A stretch of 64,000 nucleotides of DNA. It comes from JAJDTQ01 sp963422385 (GTDB lineage: Bacteria > Desulfobacterota > Binatia > UBA9968 > JAJDTQ01). Under the pieces are notes generated by a model. It was not told where the DNA came from. It did not search any database and was given only the letters and a program-made list of their open reading frames with translations. A program made the position numbers and the translations under genes. Position 1 is the first letter of the stretch. Each line of letters opens with the position of its first letter. This document shows positions 1 through 7,424 of the stretch, one piece after another. The stretch covers positions 3,286,001-3,350,000 of the forward strand of contig OY729432.1 of NCBI GenBank assembly GCA_963422385.1. Direction: 5' to 3'.

Positions 1-1154
1 ATGGCCGGATGCAGATGCGATTCCGGCTCCTCGACGATCAGCACGTTTCCGGGGACGACCATGTGGCGCAGATACAGCACCACCGGGGCAAGCTCCGACA
101 CCATCGAGGAAGCGTGCATCAACGGCAGGTCGTCTTTCCATCCCTCCGGCTTGTAGGTGAAGTGAGGGTAGCCGACTGCCTCCGATCTCTCAACGCGCAC
201 CGATCCGCCGAGTATGGCCTTTTCGATCTGCGCGCCGAGGTCCTGTCGAGGCTTGCGCCGCCGATCTGACGAAGGGTTGATTTCGGTCATCTGTTCGAGG
301 AAATCCGCGAGGACTCCCGAGAGCATGGGCGTTCGTGCGGCCGGCCGCTGCCCCGTCATCGCCGCATTTGCGATCAGGGCGTTGACGACCGCGTTGCGCG
401 CATGCATGACGCCGGTCCGGCCGGCGGGGAGATAGAATGCGGGAAGATGCAGGGGGCTCACGAAATGGGGCAGGACCAGTTCGCCAAGCGCCACCGCCAA
501 CCTCCATTTCTCACTATCCCGTTCGTTGTCCATGGGATCGGTAAACACCACGCGGTTCGAAAGCCCGATCAACTCTTCGGTTCCCCGCGAACCGATCTGG
601 ATCGGTTCTCCTGCCGGAACCGTCATCCTGAATTCGGTATTGTGTATCTTTAGAGTCAAAATATGCTCCAAGGCTGTCGAATTACTGGCTGAACGCCGCA
701 AAACGATGCGTGTGCCGTTTCCGTCTTCCTTGCAGATCAACGCCCCGGTTTCGTCGAAACCGAAGCATCGACGGATTTCACCGGCAATCTCGTGTCCCTG
801 CCTATCGAATCTGGAACGCAGCCATTCAGACACGGGCGCCGGCAAGACAATGCTCGTTCCGTCCGTTGTTTCCTGATAGCCCGCGACCGCCTGCGCCACG
901 CCGTCGAGGGCATCCAGGACATTACGATACGGATCGGTTCCGAGTCTGTGTATTATCGGAGAGAAGCGCCGACGGAAGGGATATATATTGCTGTTGAAAT
1001 ACCGATGCAGCGCGTAGATCAGGATCGCCAGATAGGATTTGCCGGTGTTGCTCGGCCCGACAAATACCGTCAACGGGCGCAGATCGACCCTGGCTTCGAC
1101 GATTGGTCCGAAATTCGACACTTCGAGTTCGAGAGACTCTTGCCGGTCATTCAT
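1..1154 (-). CDS. AAA ATPase (OLD/AAA_15-like), 3' end cut by window edge
   Basis: The minus frame is open from ATG at 1154 to the window edge, at least 384 residues. It has a Walker A motif GPSNTGKS at residues 33-40, straight after an N-terminal strand of the type NFGPIVEARVDLRPLTVFVG, typical of SMC/OLD-like ATPases. A Walker B-like LIVEEPESHLHP lies at the visible C-terminus. The separation of the two motifs by over 300 residues fits ATPases with an inserted coiled or regulatory region. The start overlaps the stop of the upstream 54-residue gene as ATGA, so it is translationally coupled. Such ATPases are common in anti-phage or mobile-island gene sets, and a defence role is inferred. Whether a nuclease domain follows cannot be seen. 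Confidence 0.8.
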   Translation of the reverse strand, partial: MNDRQESLELEVSNFGPIVEARVDLRPLTVFVGPSNTGKSYLAILIYALHRYFNSNIYPFRRRFSPIIHRLGTDPYRNVLDALDGVAQAVAGYQETTDGTSIVLPAPVSEWLRSRFDRQGHEIAGEIRRCFGFDETGALICKEDGNGTRIVLRRSASNSTALEHILTLKIHNTEFRMTVPAGEPIQIGSRGTEELIGLSNRVVFTDPMDNERDSEKWRLAVALGELVLPHFVSPLHLPAFYLPAGRTGVMHARNAVVNALIANAAMTGQRPAARTPMLSGVLADFLEQMTEINPSSDRRRKPRQDLGAQIEKAILGGSVRVERSEAVGYPHFTYKPEGWKDDLPLMHASSMVSELAPVVLYLRHMVVPGNVLIVEEPESHLHPA

Positions 1155-1315
1155 GTCCTGTCCTCCACAACCCTGTGTGCGCCGCCCGCCGGCTCGCGAT
1201 AGACCAGGTTGATCGCTTGGTTGCCGATCCAGTCGACCGAGACGATCCGGACCGGATGGCCCGGAACCACGCCCCGGATCATGGCGCCGGGCTTGACCTC
1301 ATCGAGAACCGTCAT
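1151..1315 (-). CDS. 54-residue protein resembling the N-terminus of SNF2-type helicases
   Basis: A short reading frame MTVLDEVKPGAMIRGVVPGH... of 54 codons and a stop. Its ATG overlaps the stop of the preceding gene (ATGA) and its own stop overlaps the ATPase start (ATGA), so it is sandwiched in a coupled operon. The pattern 'VKPG..(I/V)RG..PG.PV.(I/V)VSV.W.G..A..L.YR' recalls from memory the opening segment of large SNF2-like/DUF3883-linked helicases of defence islands. Only that small all-beta segment is present here. It may be a helicase relic or a free-standing small domain. The tight coupling on both sides favours a functional mini-gene. Function unknown. Confidence 0.55.
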   Translation of the reverse strand: MTVLDEVKPGAMIRGVVPGHPVRIVSVDWIGNQAINLVYREPAGGAHRVVEDRT

Positions 1316-1578
1316 TGCCGGACCTCCGGGGATGCGTCCGGTTCAAAGGGCGCGCGCATTCCCTGCCAAGCGTTCGAGCCTATTGCGGTATACGGTTCTG
1401 GAACATCTTCCAGTCCACGCCACAGGGCCACTTCGAGGATCCAATCAGCGCGGCGCAGAACGATGGATGGCGGAATGACCGTACCACATGCGAACTTCAT
1501 GGAATCATCTGACAGGGTTTCCGATGTCGGCCGGACAAAGCTGCCGGGACTCCGAACATCGACATTCGAACTGGACAC
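1312..1578 (-). CDS. Hypothetical protein, 88 residues
   Basis: Start chosen at GTG 1578, which overlaps the TAG stop of the excisionase-like gene by one base (TAGTG) and has GGGGAG about eight bases upstream. A longer version from 1626 would overlap the HTH gene by 49 bases and is less likely. The protein contains SMKFACGTVIPPSIVLRRAD and a tryptophan-rich middle (DWILEVALWRG). I do not recognise the family. It is the second of four genes joined by one- to four-base overlaps, so it probably works with the ATPase downstream. Confidence 0.5.
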   Translation of the reverse strand: MSSSNVDVRSPGSFVRPTSETLSDDSMKFACGTVIPPSIVLRRADWILEVALWRGLEDVPEPYTAIGSNAWQGMRAPFEPDASPEVRQ

Positions 1579-1772
1579 TATTTCGCTCCCCGTTTCTTCT
1601 GCCCGGCGGATTGCCGCTTGATCCACCTTTCGATCTCGCTGCGCCGGAACCGCCAGGCCCCGCCGACCTTGAAGCCGGGGATTCTGCCGTCGGCCGCATG
1701 GCGGTAGACCGTCTTCTCGGTAAGCTTCAGGTATGCGGCCACCTCGCGGACCGTCATGATTTCGCTATCCAT
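1578..1772 (-). CDS. Excisionase-family helix-turn-helix DNA-binding protein
   Basis: 64 residues from ATG 1772. The sequence MTVREVAAYLKLTEKTVYRH ... GRIPGFKVGGAWRFRRSEIE is the classic MerR-like/excisionase HTH_17 fold: helix-turn-helix with wing 'KVGGAWRF'. It probably binds DNA as a regulator of the coupled operon or as an excision factor of the island. The C-terminal tail is lysine-rich (RQSAGQKKRGAK). It sits directly against a degenerate IS4 transposase, whose truncation point is within about 70 bases of this start, consistent with an island boundary. Confidence 0.85.
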   Translation of the reverse strand: MDSEIMTVREVAAYLKLTEKTVYRHAADGRIPGFKVGGAWRFRRSEIERWIKRQSAGQKKRGAK

Positions 1773-1839
1773 GCGGTTCCGCGCCGGAGAATCGCGCCTT
1801 TTGAGAAAATACAGGAAATTGATGAGACCGGGAAGGAAT

Positions 1840-2245
1840 GACGGATCGACCTGCCAACGGGCTTTGTACAGGGCGCCGATAGTGGTTGGCGGAGGATCGA
1901 AGAGATTGGTGAGGAATACGAGGGTCTTGTTGGACTCGCTATCCTTGAAGCGGATGCGTCGCAGATGGAGGGGGTAGTGTTTTCGACTGTAGAAGCCTGA
2001 CAGGGCCACGCTCTGGTCGCAGATAATGCCTTGGTCTCGGTCGCTCGGGGCGGAATGGATTCGTCGAAAGAATGTTGACTTGCAGGTCCAACAACGTATG
2101 CATCTTGACCGCAGCCTTGGTGGGCCGAAAGGGCGCCCAAGGAAACAACGAAAGGCACAGGTCGATGGTCGTCGAGTCCTGGGCGTATACTGTATGCGAC
2201 AACTCCCATCCCAACTCTTCCTCGTCATAGAAATTGTCAATGGCG
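1840..2245 (-). pseudogene. IS4-family transposase remnant
   Basis: Two minus-strand frames together encode recognisable IS4 transposase pieces. One has TVYAQDSTTIDLCLSLFPWA and TKAAVKMHTLLDLQVN (DDE first-Asp region). The other has RDQGIICDQSVALSGFYS, YPLHLRRIRFKD and LVFLTNLFDPPPTTIGALYK followed by RWQVD (the YREK-like region). About 60 residues between them are missing, the frame changes, and the protein ends at RWQVD before the rest of the catalytic domain. It is a dead fragment. No terminal inverted repeats were found, so the boundaries are those of recognisable coding similarity. Confidence 0.8.
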
Positions 2246-2313
2246 CGGGAATGGGAGGGCTGCCCCGAGTTCGATCGAGTGCGGCTTGGAGGGGATTGTT
2301 CGGGTTTTCTGTT

Positions 2314-2345
2314 CCCTCGAATCAGGTTCGAATCCTGTCCGAGGG
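2314..2345 (+). other. Hairpin resembling a tRNA T-arm (possible attachment-site relic)
   Basis: CCCTCG and CGAGGG enclose a TCAGG-TTCGAAT-CCTGT segment that matches a T-stem and TTCGAAT loop. No D-arm, anticodon arm or matching 5' acceptor strand lies upstream, so this is not a complete tRNA. It lies at the boundary between the accessory island (1-2.3 kb) and the M20 peptidase gene, where a tRNA 3' fragment left by integration would be expected. A chance hairpin is equally possible. Confidence 0.25.
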
Positions 2346-2395
2346 CTTCCGGTGTTCCGGCTTCGCTCGAAACGGAGTCGAGGTCGTGGTGCGTC

Positions 2396-3814
2396 TCAGG
2401 CCGCGTTGGCGGCCCGATAGTGGTCCTGGAGCACGCGCGCGACGCAGCCCGTGAGATTCATGGCCGTTTCGACGTGCAGGAATTCATTGGGGCCGTGGGC
2501 GTTGGACCCGGGGCCCAACACCCCGGTGATCATGAACTGCGCTTTCGGGAACTTCTCTGCCAGCATGGCCATGAACGGGATGGTGCCGCCTTCGCCCGTG
2601 GCGCAGGCGTCCCTGCCGAAGAACTCGCGGGAAGCGCGGGTCATGGACTCCTCCAGCCAAGGCCGGAACGGCGGGGCGTTCCAGCCGCCGGCGCCTTGTC
2701 CGGCGTCGAAGGTCACCTTGGCCCGGTACGGCGGATCCCGGATCAAGGTATCCCGCAGACAGGCCACCGCGGTGTCGGGATCGACGGTAGGTGGAAGACG
2801 CAGAGACAGCTTGACCCGGGTTTCCGGGCGCAGGACGTTGCCGGCCTGTTCAAGGGTCGGGATGCCGGCGGCGCCGATGATCTCGAGTTGTGGTCGCCAC
2901 GTGCGGTTCAGCAGCAGCTCGGCGACATCGTCGTCCACAGGTGCGGTGTCGGCGTGGAAGGGATAGCCTTCGTTCAGCGTCGCGCCGAGCACCGCCGCCG
3001 CGGCCCTGGTCTGGACCAGCCGGTCGGGCGGGATCTCCACGTGCAGGCCGTCCGGCAGGATCTGCCCGGTGTTCTCGTTCTCCAGGCGGCTCAGCAGGCG
3101 CCGCAGGATACGGAAGCTCGAAGGGACGATGCCGCTGGCCGCGCCGGAATGAACTCCCTCGGTCAGGGTCGATACCGAAAGCGTGGCGTTGACGACGCCC
3201 CGCAATGAGGTCGTGACCCACATCCGTTCGTAGTCGCCGCAACCGGAGTCCAGGCACACCACCAGGTCCGGCGTGCCGATGCGGTCCGCCAGGGCGTTGA
3301 CGTAGTGGGGGAGATCGAAGCTGCCGCTCTCCTCGCAGGCCTCGATGAGAATAACGCAACGGGCGCAGGGAACGGAATCGAGCTTCAGTGCCTTGACCGC
3401 GGTCAGGGCCGCGAACATGCCGTAACCGTCGTCGGCGCCGCCGCGGCCATAGAGCCTGCCGTCCTCCAGAACAGGTGTCCACGGCCCCAGGTCCGGGCGC
3501 CATCCTTCCATGGGGGGCTGCTTGTCGAGATGACCGTAGAGCAGCACCGTCCCCTGTCCCGTTCCGGGTATTTCCATCAGCAGAAGGGGCGTCCGTCCCT
3601 GGGCCCGTGCCACGTGGAGATCCAGACCGGGAACGTTCTGGGCCTTTGCCCAGTGCGCGAAGAGATCCACCGCGCGGTCCATGTGTCCGTGCTCCCGCCA
3701 CTGCGGGTCAAAGGCCGGAGACTCGTTGGGGATGGCGATGTACTCCTTCAACGCCGGGACGATGCTCGCCTGCCACGTCTCGCGGATGAATGATTGAAGC
3801 TGCATCTTCTGCAC
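2396..3814 (-). CDS. M20 family metallopeptidase (CNDP/carboxypeptidase-like)
   Basis: 472 residues with the dinuclear zinc motifs of peptidase family M20: YGHLDKQP (His95, Asp97), GRGGADDG (bridging Asp128), EACEESGS (general base Glu161 and metal Glu162), a LDSGCGDYERMW segment near residue 190 and AHGPNEF near the C-terminus. The central dimerisation domain begins with the TLSVSTLTEGVHSGAASG segment. The likely reaction is hydrolysis of a dipeptide or N-acyl amino acid in the cytoplasm. The start lies about 50 bases downstream of the thiI stop on the same strand, so read-through transcription is possible. Substrate cannot be told from sequence. Confidence 0.9.
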   Translation of the reverse strand: MQKMQLQSFIRETWQASIVPALKEYIAIPNESPAFDPQWREHGHMDRAVDLFAHWAKAQNVPGLDLHVARAQGRTPLLLMEIPGTGQGTVLLYGHLDKQPPMEGWRPDLGPWTPVLEDGRLYGRGGADDGYGMFAALTAVKALKLDSVPCARCVILIEACEESGSFDLPHYVNALADRIGTPDLVVCLDSGCGDYERMWVTTSLRGVVNATLSVSTLTEGVHSGAASGIVPSSFRILRRLLSRLENENTGQILPDGLHVEIPPDRLVQTRAAAAVLGATLNEGYPFHADTAPVDDDVAELLLNRTWRPQLEIIGAAGIPTLEQAGNVLRPETRVKLSLRLPPTVDPDTAVACLRDTLIRDPPYRAKVTFDAGQGAGGWNAPPFRPWLEESMTRASREFFGRDACATGEGGTIPFMAMLAEKFPKAQFMITGVLGPGSNAHGPNEFLHVETAMNLTGCVARVLQDHYRAANAA

Positions 3815-3865
3815 CTGTGCAGGGACGGGTCCCCCCCTCTTTTTTTACCTCGACCCGCGCTGTCG

Positions 3866-5059
3866 TCAGGCCACGCGCAGCCCTTGGCCTGCTTTCGGCT
3901 CGGGATAATGAAAGCGCTCGACTTCGACGTGGTCCGCTCCGAGGCTTGCCAGTTCCTCCAGGTCGAGGGCCGCCTCGGCCTCCCGGGCTCGCCGCAGGGT
4001 GGCCTTTACCGCCGGGTGTTTCGGGACGAAGAGCTGGCAACAGTCCTGATCGGGCAGGACCGAGGTCTCGAAGGTGCCGATGTTCATGGCCTGGTCGATG
4101 ATTTCCTGCTTGTCCATGCCGATGAGCGGCCGCAGCACCGGAAGTCGCGCGGCCTCCTCGATCACCGCGATGTTGGGCAGCGTCTGGGAGGCCACCTGGG
4201 CCAGGCTCTCCCCGGTTACCAGCGCCCGTGCGCGTTCCTTCAAGGCGATGGTGGAGGCGATCCGGAGCATCATCCTGCGGTAGATCACCACCCGCAACGG
4301 GCGCAGCACGGCAGCGACGATCCGGCGCTGAATCTCGCCGAACGGGACAAGGTAGAGCCGCGACACGAATTGGTAACGGGTGAGCATGTCCACGAGCGCT
4401 TTGGCCTTCTCCTGGGACGAGCGGTCCAGGAACGGACTGCTGTGGAAGTGGACGAAGATGAGCCGGCAGCCGCGTTGCATCATCCGGTAGGAGGCCACCG
4501 GGGAATCGATGCCCCCGGAGATAAGCGACACCAGCCGTCCGCTGGTGCCTACCGGAAGGCCGCCGGGTCCCGGCGCGCGTTCCAGGCTCAGGAACGCACT
4601 CGACGGCAGGATCTCCACGGACACCGTCAACTCGGGCCGGGTGAGGTCCACGCGCGCCCCCGAGTGGGCCTGGACCAAGGCGCCCAACTCACGGTTGACG
4701 TCGTTGGAGGTCAGCGGAAAACGTTTGTCCACCCGCCGGGTCTCGACGCGAAAAGAGTTGAAGGACTGTCCCTGGAGGGCTTCGACAACCCGTGCCCCCA
4801 GCACCGCCATGTCATTCTCGGTACGTTCCACCAGTGAGAAGTTGGCGATGCCGAAGACGCGGCCAAGCCGCTCGGCGACTTCGTCCGGCGGTACGTCGTG
4901 GTTGAAGTTCAGCAGCAATCTCGAAGAGGCGTTGCGGATCTCCTTGAGTCCCATGCCCCGCAAGGCCGTGCCGAGATTCTTCTTGAGATGCTCGACGAAG
5001 TAGGCGCGGTTGCCGCGTTTGAGGGCGATCTCGTGGTATCGGACCAAGGCCGAGTGCAT
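3866..5059 (-). CDS. thiI: tRNA 4-thiouridine synthetase ThiI, rhodanese-less form
   Basis: Start chosen at ATG 5059 (MHSALVRYHEIALKRGNR), because this is where ThiI proteins normally begin. An in-frame start at 5116 would add 19 unrelated residues. The 397-residue protein has the N-terminal ferredoxin-like and THUMP domains, then a PP-loop SGGIDSP at residues 181-187 for adenylation of U8 in tRNA, and PDQDCCQLFVPKHP near the C-terminus with the catalytic-type cysteine. The C-terminal rhodanese domain of the E. coli enzyme is absent, as in many bacteria. The only rhodanese in the window is fused to MoeB at 8609. Confidence 0.93.
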   Translation of the reverse strand: MHSALVRYHEIALKRGNRAYFVEHLKKNLGTALRGMGLKEIRNASSRLLLNFNHDVPPDEVAERLGRVFGIANFSLVERTENDMAVLGARVVEALQGQSFNSFRVETRRVDKRFPLTSNDVNRELGALVQAHSGARVDLTRPELTVSVEILPSSAFLSLERAPGPGGLPVGTSGRLVSLISGGIDSPVASYRMMQRGCRLIFVHFHSSPFLDRSSQEKAKALVDMLTRYQFVSRLYLVPFGEIQRRIVAAVLRPLRVVIYRRMMLRIASTIALKERARALVTGESLAQVASQTLPNIAVIEEAARLPVLRPLIGMDKQEIIDQAMNIGTFETSVLPDQDCCQLFVPKHPAVKATLRRAREAEAALDLEELASLGADHVEVERFHYPEPKAGQGLRVA

Positions 5060-5088
5060 GCTGAAAAAATAGCAGATCCACGGAACTT

Positions 5089-5116
5089 TTGCATGGAAAG
5101 CCGCCTGTGATACCAT
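5089..5116 (+). promoter_or_regulatory. Possible sigma-70 type promoter of the cupin gene
   Basis: TTGCAT and TACCAT are separated by 16 bases and end 24 bases before the cupin ATG. A GGAGG ribosome-binding site sits at a normal distance. The site lies in the 81-base divergent space with thiI. Assignment is by consensus only. Confidence 0.35.
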
Positions 5117-5140
5117 GACCGTTTCGCTCGGAGGTCTCTC

Positions 5141-5467
5141 ATGGAAGTGTTCAAAAGGGTTTCGGAAGTTGCTCGATTCTCACCCGAGAAGATGAAGAAG
5201 AACGGCGTCTTCGAGACGGAGCAGTTGTTCTGCGACGTGTACTGCTTCGAGGCGGGACAGGCCCAAAACGTGCACACTCACGAGGGATCGGACAAGGTCT
5301 ACTTCGTGCTGGAGGGCAGAGGACTGTTCAGCATCGGCGGGGAGCAGCGGGATCTCGGCAAGGACGAGATGGCGCTGGCGCCGTCGGGAGAGCCCCACGG
5401 CGTGGAGAATCCCGGCCCGGAGCAGTTGAAGCTGCTTGTGGTCATGGCCCCGCGCCCGAGCCATTGA
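5141..5467 (+). CDS. Small cupin-domain protein
   Basis: 108 residues forming a single cupin_2 barrel. Motif 1 is visible as HTHEGSDKVYFVLEGRG, giving the metal-binding His-x-His and a glutamate, and motif 2 as PHGVENPG. It could bind a metal and act as a small isomerase/dioxygenase or as a sensor; nothing in the sequence decides. It starts with ATG after GGAGG and is divergently transcribed from thiI. The next gene follows after about 130 bases containing a palindromic repeat, so an operon is not certain. Confidence 0.85.
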   Translation: MEVFKRVSEVARFSPEKMKKNGVFETEQLFCDVYCFEAGQAQNVHTHEGSDKVYFVLEGRGLFSIGGEQRDLGKDEMALAPSGEPHGVENPGPEQLKLLVVMAPRPSH

Positions 5468-5551
5468 GGGCCCTGCGAACGAATGAAAAGCAGTCGGACC
5501 ATTCGTGTCCGCGTCATTGGTACGAAACGATACCGCACCTCGAATACCTCG

Positions 5552-5569
5552 TTCCCGCGGAAGCGGGAA
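5552..5569. repeat. REP-like palindrome
   Basis: TTCCCGC-GGAA-GCGGGAA forms a 7-bp stem with a 4-base loop, followed by TCCAGGGG. It lies between the cupin and the NTF2-like gene. The form (a GC-rich hairpin followed by ATCCAGGGG) matches the second palindrome at 23003-23023, so both probably belong to the short extragenic palindromes common in GC-rich proteobacteria. Confidence 0.6.
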
Positions 5570-5596
5570 TCCAGGGGTGGTGGAAGGTAGGGGCTC

Positions 5597-6013
5597 ATGA
5601 CCGCAGAAGATTCCGTGAACGACGTCAACCGGCGCTTTTACGAGGCGTTCGAAAGTCTCGATTTCAAGTGCATGGAAGGAATCTGGCTGCGCGAGGACTA
5701 CATCAAATGCGTGCATCCCGGATGGGCTCTGCTGTCCGGCTGGGATGCCGTCATGGAGAGCTGGCAGCAAATCTTCGAGAACACGCAGCAGATGGGCTTC
5801 ACGCTGACCAACGTGAAGACACGGGTGCTGGGCGACCTGGCCTGGGTCACGCTGTACGAGAATCTGAATTCCACTCAGCGAGGGCAGACCAACGGCGCCG
5901 TGGTGCTCACGACCAACATCTATGAACAACGCCCGGACGGCTGGTTCATGATCCACCACCACGGCTCGCCCGTGATGGTGGCCCAGCCCGAGCCGCATCC
6001 CACCGTTCAGTGA
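5597..6013 (+). CDS. SnoaL/NTF2-like protein
   Basis: 138 residues with the pattern of the NTF2-like SnoaL_3 fold: VNDVNRRFYEAFESLD, then WLREDYIKCVHPGWALLSGW, VMESWQQIFENT and a final strand pair ending GWFMIHHHGSPV. Proteins of this type are cone-shaped small enzymes or ligand-binding domains. The C-terminal HHHGSPV segment is typical of the 'nuclear transport factor 2 family' hydrolase-like members. The gene's TGA stop overlaps the GTG start of the SDR gene (GTGA), so the two are translationally coupled and probably act together. Confidence 0.85.
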   Translation: MTAEDSVNDVNRRFYEAFESLDFKCMEGIWLREDYIKCVHPGWALLSGWDAVMESWQQIFENTQQMGFTLTNVKTRVLGDLAWVTLYENLNSTQRGQTNGAVVLTTNIYEQRPDGWFMIHHHGSPVMVAQPEPHPTVQ

Positions 6014-6738
6014 ACCCTCTCCAGGACAAGGTCTGCATGGTGACCGGCGCGGGCCGGGGCATTGGCCGCGCCATCGCTCTGCTGGCTGCGGAGAACGGCT
6101 GTCGAACGATGCTGGCGTCGAGAAGCGCGGACCAGCTCGCGGCGGTGCAGGCCGAGATCGCGGCACGGGGCGGACAGGCTTTCTGGCTCCGCACCGATCT
6201 GTCGGGTCAGGAGGACATCGCGGCGCTGGTGCGGCAGACCATCGACCGTTTCGGGACCATCGACTTCCTGATCAACAACGCCGGCTGGGGCGTGAAAGCC
6301 AACGTCGTCAAGGCTCGGGTGCAGGACTGGGAGCAGACCTTCAGGGTCAACCTGTTGGCGCCCATGATCCTGAGCCAGCTCGTTCTGCCCACGCTCATGG
6401 CGAGGCAAGGGGGCGCCGTGGTAAACATCGCGTCGATATCGGGGCGGGCGGGGCAGGGGGGGTCCGCAGCCTACGCGGCTTCGAAGGCCGGACTCATCGG
6501 CTTTAGCCAATCACTGTTCGAGGAGGTCCGGGAGCACAACATCAAGGTGGCGGCAATTCTGCCGGGTTTCGTCGACACCGGAATGATACCGCCGGTGAAA
6601 CATCTCGACCGGGCCAGGATGATCCAGCCCGAGGACGTGGCGCAGGCGGTTCTTTTCGTCCTCACGGCGCCGAACGCCACCTGTCCCGTGGAAATCACGG
6701 TCCGTCCCCAGCGTACGCCGTACCGCAAGAGCCGTTGA
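6010..6738 (+). CDS. Short-chain dehydrogenase/reductase (SDR)
   Basis: 242 residues, classical SDR. The nucleotide-binding TGAGRGIG lies near residue 12, NNAG near residue 90, the catalytic Ser in NIASISGRAG, and YAASK supplies Tyr and Lys. An Arg in the first loop (ASRS) suggests NADP preference. The GTG start overlaps the stop of the upstream NTF2-like gene. The C-terminus ends in ITVRPQRTPYRKSR. Substrate unknown. The coupled NTF2-like protein may protect or bind the same ligand. Confidence 0.9.
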   Translation: MNPLQDKVCMVTGAGRGIGRAIALLAAENGCRTMLASRSADQLAAVQAEIAARGGQAFWLRTDLSGQEDIAALVRQTIDRFGTIDFLINNAGWGVKANVVKARVQDWEQTFRVNLLAPMILSQLVLPTLMARQGGAVVNIASISGRAGQGGSAAYAASKAGLIGFSQSLFEEVREHNIKVAAILPGFVDTGMIPPVKHLDRARMIQPEDVAQAVLFVLTAPNATCPVEITVRPQRTPYRKSR

Positions 6739-6786
6739 TCCGTCATCAGAATTCTGAAGGAGCACCAGGCAGGGAGTGGGGTGAAT

Positions 6787-7422
6787 CTAGGGTCTCTCCT
6801 CCTGCCTTGGCTGATGTTCGCCCAGATCTCCTTTAGCTTCCGAGACCACTCCACCGATGCTGGTATTATACCCATGTCTAAGGTAGGCGTATCCCCGAAG
6901 ATCGGCCGTCTTTCTGGTGATATTGTCGATTATCGACAGCCGGGTTGCCTTGGATGGGATAGTTAGTCCGAGTTCCCCGCCAATCCGTCGTAGCATTGCA
7001 ACATTGTATTTGCCTTTGTCCGCCAACTTACGCTCGACATCCCCAGGCCGTAGTCCTTTTAATTCCTCTGCCACGGCTTTTACTTCCTTGCGGTCATGTT
7101 CCGTGAGGAAATTGCGCGAAGACTTCCTCGACACCCTATTCTCCGATGAGAGGCCAAGAAGACGCGACATGGCAGGATCTGATTCGGCAACATGCACATA
7201 GTCTTTTATCGCTTCTATCGTTGACGCTATCCCGTCTCCGTCTTCTCCCGTGGGAAGCGATCTCAAGCTGGTTTGAAAATCCCGCAGAAACTTGATCAAG
7301 GCTTCCAGTTCCTGGTCCAGGCGGGACTTCGTTTCCCTTGATGGCAAGGTGTCAACCAACTCGGACAGGTTCCTCAGAAAACCCTCCAGCTTCTTCCCCG
7401 TCGACTTTGTAGAGTTCCTCAT
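6787..7422 (-). CDS. Hypothetical protein, partner of the ParA-like gene
   Basis: 211 residues, charged, predicted mostly helical, with no family I recognise. The middle is basic (SSENRVSRKSSRN) and the C-terminal part has an SAP/Rho-N-like look (LADKGKYNVAMLRRIGGELG then LSIIDNITRKTADLRGYAYLRHG). Its ATG follows the ParA-like stop by two bases, a normal operon spacing. ParA-like ATPases usually pair with a DNA- or cargo-binding partner, and this gene holds that position. Base composition is lower in GC than the neighbours, consistent with recent transfer. It may be silent because the upstream gene is broken. Confidence 0.6.
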   Translation of the reverse strand: MRNSTKSTGKKLEGFLRNLSELVDTLPSRETKSRLDQELEALIKFLRDFQTSLRSLPTGEDGDGIASTIEAIKDYVHVAESDPAMSRLLGLSSENRVSRKSSRNFLTEHDRKEVKAVAEELKGLRPGDVERKLADKGKYNVAMLRRIGGELGLTIPSKATRLSIIDNITRKTADLRGYAYLRHGYNTSIGGVVSEAKGDLGEHQPRQEERP

Positions 7423-7424
7423 TG

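Noticed and set aside
2280..2360. Complete tRNA gene
   Set aside because: Only a T-arm-like hairpin is present, with no D-arm, anticodon arm or 5' acceptor strand.
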